NCBI GenBank assembly: GCA_964626275.1
Contig: CAZVCZ010000005.1
Location: 1-37,562 of the forward strand
Source: M55B157 sp964626275
GTDB taxonomy: Bacteria > Actinomycetota > Actinomycetes > S36-B12
Length of the DNA: 37,562 nt
Direction of reading: 5' to 3'
The notes beneath the pieces were generated by a model. It had not been told where the DNA came from. It saw nothing but the letters and a program-made list of their open reading frames with translations, and did not search any database. How positions within the stretch are numbered: the stretch's first letter is position 1; the number at the start of each line of letters is the position of its first letter. Both the position numbers and the translations under genes were made by a program. Shown one piece after another: positions 31,591 to 37,562 of the stretch.

Positions 31591-34476
31591 TCAGGCTAAC
31601 CGGGGCTTGCGCCGCCCGCGACTTCGCTTCGGTGTGGCACCTGGCAGCAACGGGGCCAGGAACGTGCCGGTATGGCTGTCCTGGTGGTCGGCGACCTCCT
31701 CGGGTGTCCCAGTCGTGACGACCCGGCCGCCCCCGGATCCACCCTCGGGACCCATGTCGATGATCCAGTCGGCGGACTTGATGACATCGAGGTTGTGCTC
31801 GATCACGATGACCGTGTTGCCCTTGTCCACCAGGCCCTGCAGGACGAGCAGAAGCTTGCGGATGTCCTCGAAGTGCAATCCCGTGGTCGGTTCATCGAGA
31901 ACGTAGATGGTGCGACCGGTGGATCGCCGCTGCAGTTCCGACGCGAGCTTGACGCGCTGCGCCTCTCCCCCGGACAGCGTGGGAGCAGACTGGCCCAACC
32001 GCACATAACCGAGACCGACATCGACCAGTGTGCGCAGATGGCGAGCGATGGGGGGCACGGACTCGAAGAACTCCAGGGCTTCCTCGATGGGCATATCGAG
32101 GACCTCGGCGATCGTCTTGCCCTTGTAGTGCACCTCGAGCGTCTCCCGGTTGTACCGAGCCCCGTGGCAGACCTCGCAGGGAACGTAGACATCCGGCAGG
32201 AAGTTCATCTCGATGCGAAGCGTCCCGTCACCCGAGCACGACTCGCATCGTCCGCCCTTGACGTTGAACGAGAACCGACCCGGCGCGTAGCCTCGCACCT
32301 TCGCCTCGGGCGTCTCGGCGAAGAGTTTGCGGACGTGGTCGAAGACACCGGTGTAGGTCGCCGGGTTGCTCCGGGGCGTGCGACCGATCGGACTTTGATC
32401 GACGTGGACCACCTTGTCCAGCTGATCCAATCCCTTGACCCTCCGGTGTCGCCCGGGGACGGTCCTCGCGCCATGCAACTCTCGGGCCAGGACGTTGTAG
32501 AGGATGTCGTTGACGAGGGTCGACTTCCCCGATCCGCTGACCCCTGTCACGGCCACGAGACAACCGAGGGGGAAGTCGACGGTGATGTCGGCGAGGTTGT
32601 GCTCGCGGGCACCCTCGACCGTCACCATGCGCTTGCGATCGATTGGGCGACGGATCGCAGGAGTGTCGATCGCGCGACGACCCGAAAGATAATCCCCCGT
32701 GATCGATTCCGCCGATCCGACCAATTCGTCGTACGGCCCGCTCACGACGATGCGACCGCCATGCTCGCCTGCTCCAGGACCGATGTCGACGATCCAGTCC
32801 GCGGTGCGGATCGTGTCCTCGTCATGTTCGACCACGATGAGTGTGTTGCCCAGATCGCGAAGGCGCACGAGTGTGTCGATGAGGCGGCGATTATCCCTCT
32901 GGTGCAGTCCGATGCTGGGCTCGTCGAGGACATAGAGGACTCCGACGAGTCCGGAGCCGATCTGGGTCGCGAGTCGGATCCGCTGCGCCTCCCCTCCCGC
33001 GAGGGTGCCGGCCGGACGGTCGAGGGAAAGGTAGTCCAGTCCGACATCGACGAGGAAGGTCAGGCGCTCATTGACCTCCTTCATCACGCGGGCAGCGATC
33101 TGTGCATCCCGTCGGTCGAGATCGAGGCTTCCGAGGAAATCGGCTGCCTCACCGATGGGCATCGAGGCGACCTCGGCGATATTCCGCTCGGCGATGGTGA
33201 CCGACAGGCTCACCGGCTTCAGCCGAGCACCCTCGCACTCATGGCAGGGCACCTCGCGCATGTATCCGGCGAACTTCTCCCGGCTGGTGTCCGTCTCAGC
33301 CTCAGCGTGACGCCGTTCGACGTAGGGGATCACGCCTTCGAAGGTGGTGTAGTAGGACCGCTGCCGTCCATAACGGTTGCGGTAGCGGACATGGACCTCG
33401 GTCGGATGCCCGTACAGGACCGCCTTGCGCACCTTCGCGGGAAGTTGCTTCCAGGGCGTGTCGGTGTCGAAGTCCAACTCATCGGCCAGCGCATCGAGCA
33501 GCCGAGCGAAGTAGTCCGTCACGTGACCGGCGGACCAGGGGGCGATCGCACCTTCGGCGACACCCAGGGCGTCATCGGGCACGACAAGCTCGGGGTCGAC
33601 CTCCATGCGTGTGCCGAGGCCCGAGCAGGCGGGACAGGCACCGAAGGGGGAATTGAAGGAGAACGAACGAGGCTCGAGCTCTTCGAAGCTCAACCCATCA
33701 CGTAGGCAGGCAAGGTGCTCGCTGAACATCTGCTCGCGCTCTGGATCCTTCGGATCCCGATCGACCTGATCGATCGTGACGAGGCCGCCGGAGAGCCGGA
33801 GGGCGGTCTCCACCGAGTCGGTGAGTCGTCGCCGGGTGCCCTCCTTCACCACGAGTCGGTCCACGACGACATCGATCGAGTGCTTCTCCGACTTCTTCAG
33901 CTTCGGTGGATCCTCGAGTCCATGGATCTCACCATCGACACGGACGCGGGCATATCCCTGCGCCTGCAGTTGCCGGAACAGGTCGACGTACTCGCCCTTG
34001 CGCTCCCGCACGACCGGGCTCAACACGGCGAATCGGGTTCCCTCCGGCAGGTCGAGGAGGCGATCGACGATCACCTGCGGCGACTGGCGGGCGATCGGAT
34101 CGCCGCACTCGGGGCAGTGGGGCTTGCCGATCCGGGCATACAGCAGGCGGAGGTAGTCGTAGACCTCGGTGATCGTGCCCACCGTGGAACGGGGGTTGCG
34201 GGAGGTCGATTTCTGATCGATCGACACCGCCGGGGACAGGCCCTCGATGAAGTCCACGTCGGGTTTGTCCAGCTGGCCGAGGAACTGCCGCGCGTAGGCC
34301 GACAGGCTCTCGACATATCGACGTTGCCCCTCGGCGAAGATCGTGTCGAACGCGAGGCTCGACTTGCCTGATCCCGATAGGCCGGTGAAGACGATGAGGG
34401 CATCGCGAGGGAGATCGAGATTGACGTCCTTGAGGTTGTGTTCGCGGGCACCCCGCACCAGTAACCGCTCGGACAC
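31591..34476 (-). CDS. uvrA: Excinuclease ABC subunit A
   Basis: 961 residues, full length. UvrA is the dimeric damage-recognition ATPase of nucleotide excision repair. It has two ABC-type domains: N-terminal Walker A GLSGSGKSSLAFDT with signature LAGGEAQRIRLATQIGSG and Walker B YVLDEPSIGLHQRD, then C-terminal GVSGSGKSTLVND with LSGGEAQRVKLASEL and YVLDEPTTGLHFED. Zinc-finger cysteine pairs are present: CPEC, CPAC, CHEC, CESC and CEVC. The start is GTG 34476, directly preceding the conserved ERLLVRGAREHNLKDV. A TAGCCT box lies 6 nt upstream with no ribosome binding site. It is divergent from the MBL-fold gene. Confidence 0.98.
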   Translation of the reverse strand: MSERLLVRGAREHNLKDVNLDLPRDALIVFTGLSGSGKSSLAFDTIFAEGQRRYVESLSAYARQFLGQLDKPDVDFIEGLSPAVSIDQKSTSRNPRSTVGTITEVYDYLRLLYARIGKPHCPECGDPIARQSPQVIVDRLLDLPEGTRFAVLSPVVRERKGEYVDLFRQLQAQGYARVRVDGEIHGLEDPPKLKKSEKHSIDVVVDRLVVKEGTRRRLTDSVETALRLSGGLVTIDQVDRDPKDPEREQMFSEHLACLRDGLSFEELEPRSFSFNSPFGACPACSGLGTRMEVDPELVVPDDALGVAEGAIAPWSAGHVTDYFARLLDALADELDFDTDTPWKQLPAKVRKAVLYGHPTEVHVRYRNRYGRQRSYYTTFEGVIPYVERRHAEAETDTSREKFAGYMREVPCHECEGARLKPVSLSVTIAERNIAEVASMPIGEAADFLGSLDLDRRDAQIAARVMKEVNERLTFLVDVGLDYLSLDRPAGTLAGGEAQRIRLATQIGSGLVGVLYVLDEPSIGLHQRDNRRLIDTLVRLRDLGNTLIVVEHDEDTIRTADWIVDIGPGAGEHGGRIVVSGPYDELVGSAESITGDYLSGRRAIDTPAIRRPIDRKRMVTVEGAREHNLADITVDFPLGCLVAVTGVSGSGKSTLVNDILYNVLARELHGARTVPGRHRRVKGLDQLDKVVHVDQSPIGRTPRSNPATYTGVFDHVRKLFAETPEAKVRGYAPGRFSFNVKGGRCESCSGDGTLRIEMNFLPDVYVPCEVCHGARYNRETLEVHYKGKTIAEVLDMPIEEALEFFESVPPIARHLRTLVDVGLGYVRLGQSAPTLSGGEAQRVKLASELQRRSTGRTIYVLDEPTTGLHFEDIRKLLLVLQGLVDKGNTVIVIEHNLDVIKSADWIIDMGPEGGSGGGRVVTTGTPEEVADHQDSHTGTFLAPLLPGATPKRSRGRRKPRLA

Positions 34477-34482
34477 GCCGTC

Positions 34483-34488
34483 AGGCTA
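34483..34488 (-). promoter_or_regulatory. Candidate -10 box (TAGCCT) for leaderless uvrA transcript
   Basis: On the minus strand TAGCCT lies 6 nt before GTG 34476 without a ribosome binding site. The 111-bp divergent region 34477-34587 also holds a small dyad, GGC-G-GTCC-ATAC-GGAC-GCC at 34529-34547. I saw no SOS (LexA) box in it. Confidence 0.35.
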
Positions 34489-34587
34489 GTCGTAGGCTGT
34501 TCCAGGCGCGCGAGGGGTGACCCGAATGGGCGGTCCATACGGACGCCGAGGCGAAGGACGCCACGAGAGAGCGACGAGGGAGCGGGC

Positions 34588-35265
34588 ATGAGCGAAGAGG
34601 TCTCCGACTACGACGGGCATGTGTCGGTGGGTGGATCCTGGGCCACTCGCTCCCTCCCCGGCGTGGACATCGTGAAACTCGCGGTGGGTCCCTACGACAA
34701 CAATTGCTATCTGGTGCGCAGCCAGGCCACAGGTCAGGCACTGCTGATCGATGCGGCAGCTGAACCGGAGCGGATCATGGACATGGTCGAGGCGACGGGA
34801 TCGACGGTGACGGCCATCCTCACCACCCACGCCCATCCCGATCACTGGCAGGCCTTGGGCGAGGTGGCACAGACCACCGGGGCTCGCACCCTCGCCGGTC
34901 GCCTCGATGCCCCGGATATCCCGGTGGAGACCGATGTCCTCCTCGACCACGGAGACGTGATCGAGGTGGGCGACCTGAGTGTGCGATCGGTGCACCTACA
35001 GGGGCACACCGATGGTTCGATCACCGCGATCTACGAGGACCCGAAGGGGCACCCGCATGTCTTCACCGGCGACTGCCTGTTCCCCGGGGGCGTCGGAAAG
35101 ACCTGGGACGACCCCGCCCGGTTCGCCTCCCTGCTCGACGGCGTCGAGCGCGAACTCTTCGATGTCCTGCCCGACGACGCGTGGGTCTATCCCGGCCACG
35201 GCGACGACACGACCCTGGGCCGGGAGCGTCCCCACCTCGCCGAGTGGCGCGCCCGAGGCTGGTAA
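34588..35265 (+). CDS. Metallo-beta-lactamase-fold hydrolase (glyoxalase II-like)
   Basis: 225 residues. The metal-binding motif THAHPDHW (THxHxDH), a second-site histidine in LQGHTDGS, the bridging aspartate in FTGDCLFPGGVGKT and the last histidine in VYPGHGDDTTLG are all present, so it should be an active binuclear metal hydrolase. The short length and the PYDNNCYLVR opening fit glyoxalase II-like proteins that are common next to uvrA in actinobacteria. The true substrate, whether a mycothiol or other thioester, is unknown. ATG 34588 has GAGGGAG 6 nt upstream. It is divergent from uvrA and convergent with terC, with the 59-bp gap almost filled by a 49-bp repeat. Confidence 0.93.
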   Translation: MSEEVSDYDGHVSVGGSWATRSLPGVDIVKLAVGPYDNNCYLVRSQATGQALLIDAAAEPERIMDMVEATGSTVTAILTTHAHPDHWQALGEVAQTTGARTLAGRLDAPDIPVETDVLLDHGDVIEVGDLSVRSVHLQGHTDGSITAIYEDPKGHPHVFTGDCLFPGGVGKTWDDPARFASLLDGVERELFDVLPDDAWVYPGHGDDTTLGRERPHLAEWRARGW

Positions 35266-35271
35266 GAACCC

Positions 35272-35320
35272 AACTCCGCAATTATCGCAACGTTTTCCAC
35301 GAGGGAGCCGTTGCGGAGTT
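35272..35320 (+). repeat. 49-bp hairpin-ended repeat, copy B
   Basis: The ends AACTCCGCAA (35272-35281) and TTGCGGAGTT (35311-35320) are perfect 10-bp inverted repeats, extended by a T-G pair. It starts 6 bp after the stop of the MBL-fold gene and ends 4 bp before the stop of the convergent terC gene. It matches copy A (6104-6152, reverse complement) at 47 of 49 bases. A second possible stem, CGCAACG (35286-35292) with CGTTGCG (35309-35315), competes with the outer one. GAACC just before the element is shared with copy A. Confidence 0.9.
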
Positions 35321-35324
35321 CGGC

Positions 35325-36326
35325 CTATTCCTCGGATTCGAGCTCTGGCCGCCGTGGCTCCGTGACCGTTCCCGCATGAGCGCGAGCACTCGGATCCCGC
35401 CGAACCTTCCACCACGACGCCACCGTGACGGCGATGAGCACTCCTGCGATCACGGCCAGCGAGAGCCCGGTCTCGATCTTGGGGATCGATGTATTCATCT
35501 CATGGGCGAAGGTGAGCACCAGCTTCACCCCGATGAAGATCAGGATGATCGCGAGTCCGATGGACAGGTAGACAAGGCGATCGAGCAAGCCGCGCAGCAC
35601 GAAGTAGAGGGCCCGTAGTCCGAGTAGCGCCGCCGCATTGGCCATGAAGACCAGATAGGGCTCGGTCGTCACGCCGAAGGTTGCCGGGATCGAATCGAGG
35701 GCGAACAGCAGATCGGTGCTGCCGATAGCGATCATGACGAGCAGCAGTGGGGTCACCATTCGCTTGCCGTCGATACGGGTGAAGATCTTCGTCCCGTCGA
35801 AATTCGGTGCCACGGCGAACCAACGTCGGGTGATGCGCACGACGAGGTTCTCCTTGGGTTCGGGATCGTCGTTTCGGTGACGTGCCAGCTGCACTCCGGT
35901 CCAGATGAGGAAACCACCGAAGATGACGAAGGTGAAGGAGAAGTACGCCAGCGCGGCCGCGCCGATCGCGATGAACACCGCGCGGAAGATGAGGGCCAGC
36001 ATGACCCCGAACAGCAGCACCCGCTGGTGCAGGACACTGGGGACCGCGAATTGCCCGAGGATGATGACGAAGACGAACAGATTGTCCACGCTCAGGGATT
36101 TCTCCACGAGGTACGCTGCGAAGAATTGGGTCCCCAGGGTGGACCCCTGCCATAGCCAGACCGTGATACCGAAGGCGATGGCGACGACGATGTAGAAGAT
36201 CGACCACAGCACTGCTTCACGGAACGACACATCATGCGGGTGTCGGCTGACCGTGAAGAAGTCGATGGCGACGAGGGCGACAATCGCCCCGATCGAGATC
36301 GCCCAGATCGCCAGGGTTACCTCCAC
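35325..36326 (-). CDS. TerC family integral membrane protein
   Basis: 333 residues with about nine membrane helices. TerC-family hallmarks: the acidic residues in EKSLSVDNLFVFVIILGQF, VLLFGVMLALIFRAVFIAIGA, TPLLLVMIAIGSTDLLFALDSIPATFGVT with the metal-coordinating aspartates, and ALYFVLRGLLDRLVYL. Related proteins take part in tellurite resistance or manganese export/metalation of exported proteins; the specific role here is not known. The C-terminal 35 residues are charged and cytoplasmic. GTG 36326 has AAAGGA upstream, and a TAGCCT box (36357-36362, minus strand) may be its promoter. TerC genes commonly sit beside uvrB in actinobacteria. Confidence 0.94.
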   Translation of the reverse strand: MEVTLAIWAISIGAIVALVAIDFFTVSRHPHDVSFREAVLWSIFYIVVAIAFGITVWLWQGSTLGTQFFAAYLVEKSLSVDNLFVFVIILGQFAVPSVLHQRVLLFGVMLALIFRAVFIAIGAAALAYFSFTFVIFGGFLIWTGVQLARHRNDDPEPKENLVVRITRRWFAVAPNFDGTKIFTRIDGKRMVTPLLLVMIAIGSTDLLFALDSIPATFGVTTEPYLVFMANAAALLGLRALYFVLRGLLDRLVYLSIGLAIILIFIGVKLVLTFAHEMNTSIPKIETGLSLAVIAGVLIAVTVASWWKVRRDPSARAHAGTVTEPRRPELESEE

Positions 36327-36376
36327 GAGCGATCCGATCCTTTCCTCATTCCCACAGGCTACTCCGCGGTCCGTGC

Positions 36377-37561
36377 CTAGTCCGGGATCGACGAGGGGGG
36401 TGCAGCCTCAGTCATGGCCCGCAGTTCCTTCTTCAACTCGGCGATCTCATCCCGGTATCTCGCGGCCACCTCGAACTGCAGGCTTCCGGCTGCCGCATGC
36501 ATCTGATCGGTCAGTTCCGCGATCATGGCAGCCAGGTCCTCGGCCGCCGCACCCCCACGCAGGGGTCGTGCTGGTCCCTCGGCGATGCGGCGCCCGCTCA
36601 GCAGATCCTCGGTGTCCGCGTCTTCACGAGCCAGCAGATCGGTGATGTCGGCGATCTTCTTGCGCAACGGGGTCGGGTCGATCCCATGCTCGGCGTTGTA
36701 GGCAACCTGCTTCTCTCGGCGACGATTCGTCTCCTCGATCGCCCGCGCCATCGATGGCGTGATCGTGTCGGCATACATGTGTACCTCGCCGCTCACATTT
36801 CGCGCGGCACGACCCGTCGTCTGAATGAGCGAGGTCTCCGAGCGGAGGAAACCTTCCTTGTCCGCATCGAGGATGCTCACCAACGACACCTCGGGAAGGT
36901 CCAGACCCTCGCGGAGGAGGTTGATGCCCACGAGGACATCGAACTCTCCCTGGCGCAGTTCACGAAGCAGCTCGACCCGTCGCAGGGTGTCGACCTCGGA
37001 ATGCAGGTATCTCACCCGGACACCCTTGTCGAGCAGGTAGTCGGTCAGGTCCTCCGCCATGCGTTTGGTCAGCGTCGTCACCAAGACCCGCTCATTGCGC
37101 TGCGTGCGCAGGGTGATCTCGTGCAGCAGATCATCGATCTGCCCCTCGGTCGGCTTCACCGTGATGAGTGGATCGATGAGTCCGGTGGGACGGATCACCT
37201 GCTCGACGACCTCTCCCCCGCTCTGCGCCAATTCGAAGGACCCCGGTGTCGCCGATAGGTAGACCGTCTGCCCGGTCCGCTCGCGGAATTCCTCCCACCG
37301 CAGGGGCCGATTGTCCATCGCGCTGGGCAGGCGAAAACCATGTTCCACCAGTGTGCGCTTGCGACTCATGTCGCCCTCGTACATCCCCCCGATCTGGGGA
37401 ACGCTCACATGGGACTCATCAATGATGAGCAGGAAGTCCTCGGGGAAGTAGTCCAGCAGGCAGTTCGGCGGAGAACCCGGCTCGCGGCCATCGATGTGCC
37501 GCGAGTAGTTCTCGATCCCGGAGCAGATGCCCATCTCACGCATCATCTCCAGGTCGTAGGT
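36377..37561 (-). CDS. uvrB: Excinuclease ABC subunit B, C-terminal part (5' end outside window)
   Basis: About 394 C-terminal residues are visible; the frame runs off the right edge (TYDLE precedes the internal MMREMGICSGIENYSRH). UvrB is the helicase-like damage-verification subunit. Visible helicase motifs: DESHV (motif II), YLSATPG (motif III), VLVTTLTKRMAEDLTDYL (motif IV region), LVGINLLREGLDLPEVSLVSILDADKEGF (motif V) and QTTGRAARN (motif VI). The C-terminal UVR domain that binds UvrC is present (LQFEVAARYRDEIAELKKEL). Gene order uvrB-terC-MBL-uvrA-Rieske-uvrC groups all three excinuclease genes. Confidence 0.97.
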   Translation of the reverse strand, partial: TYDLEMMREMGICSGIENYSRHIDGREPGSPPNCLLDYFPEDFLLIIDESHVSVPQIGGMYEGDMSRKRTLVEHGFRLPSAMDNRPLRWEEFRERTGQTVYLSATPGSFELAQSGGEVVEQVIRPTGLIDPLITVKPTEGQIDDLLHEITLRTQRNERVLVTTLTKRMAEDLTDYLLDKGVRVRYLHSEVDTLRRVELLRELRQGEFDVLVGINLLREGLDLPEVSLVSILDADKEGFLRSETSLIQTTGRAARNVSGEVHMYADTITPSMARAIEETNRRREKQVAYNAEHGIDPTPLRKKIADITDLLAREDADTEDLLSGRRIAEGPARPLRGGAAAEDLAAMIAELTDQMHAAAGSLQFEVAARYRDEIAELKKELRAMTEAAPPSSIPD

Positions 37562-37562
37562 G

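Noticed and set aside
31672..33705. 677-codon plus-strand open frame opposite uvrA
   Set aside because: It is exactly antisense to a full-length, motif-complete uvrA. Its translation has no recognisable domain and the composition expected of a shadow frame in high-GC DNA.
1..37562. Toxin-antitoxin, restriction, phage or mobile-element genes
   Set aside because: Every sizeable supported gene is a core or widely conserved actinobacterial gene, and I saw no transposase, integrase or defence-gene motifs.

Overview
This is a high-GC chromosomal window with dense housekeeping gene content and many 4-bp stop/start overlaps. The gene set (RbpA, WhiA, DUF3099, OpcA, a SufR-led suf operon with a Rieske gene inside it, and CtaA/CtaB beside an ABC pair) places it in the Actinomycetota. 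I cannot name the order with confidence. SufB carries no intein and no mannosyltransferase gene sits next to sufR, so it does not look like Mycobacterium. I see no tRNA, rRNA, CRISPR array, phage gene or insertion sequence. No stretch longer than about 115 bases lacks a gene.

Layout. Positions 1-1731 (+): the 3' end of a TMEM175-like channel gene, a DUF3099 membrane protein and SURF1. Positions 1742-12872 (-): one long Fe-S cluster assembly operon read sufR, sufB, sufD, Rieske ferredoxin, sufC, sufS, sufU, a SufT-type DUF59 protein, and then an ABC-F ATPase, a crotonase-family enzyme and a fused ABC exporter. Positions 12956-15675 (+): a two-gene ABC transporter and ctaA. Positions 15661-16626 (-): ctaB. 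With SURF1 this forms a heme A / cytochrome oxidase assembly neighbourhood. Positions 16728-22479 (+): pentose phosphate genes tkt, tal, zwf and opcA. Positions 22476-31012 (-): read from its 5' end this is uvrC, rapZ, yvcK, whiA, gapA, pgk, tpiA, secG, rbpA, joining lower glycolysis to DNA repair and regulation. Positions 31047-34476 (-): uvrA followed by a secreted Rieske lipoprotein gene. Then a metallo-beta-lactamase-fold hydrolase (+), a TerC-family membrane protein (-) and the 3' two-thirds of uvrB (-) running off the right edge.

The protein-coding content is conventional. The less expected signals are small and non-coding. (1) A 49-bp hairpin-ended repeat occurs twice, 29 kb apart, 47 of 49 bases identical, each time a few bases after a stop codon and in the same orientation relative to the upstream gene. 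Two mutually exclusive stems can be drawn, and both differences between the copies keep base pairing if G-U pairs are allowed. (2) A CACAC-N5-GTGTG inverted repeat lies across the GTG start codon of sufR and looks like an autoregulatory operator. (3) A 15-bp tandem repeat lies between sufU and the sufT-like gene and happens to encode a tiny repetitive peptide coupled to the sufU stop. (4) Six genes begin 6-8 bases after a TANNNT box with no Shine-Dalgarno, which suggests leaderless transcripts.
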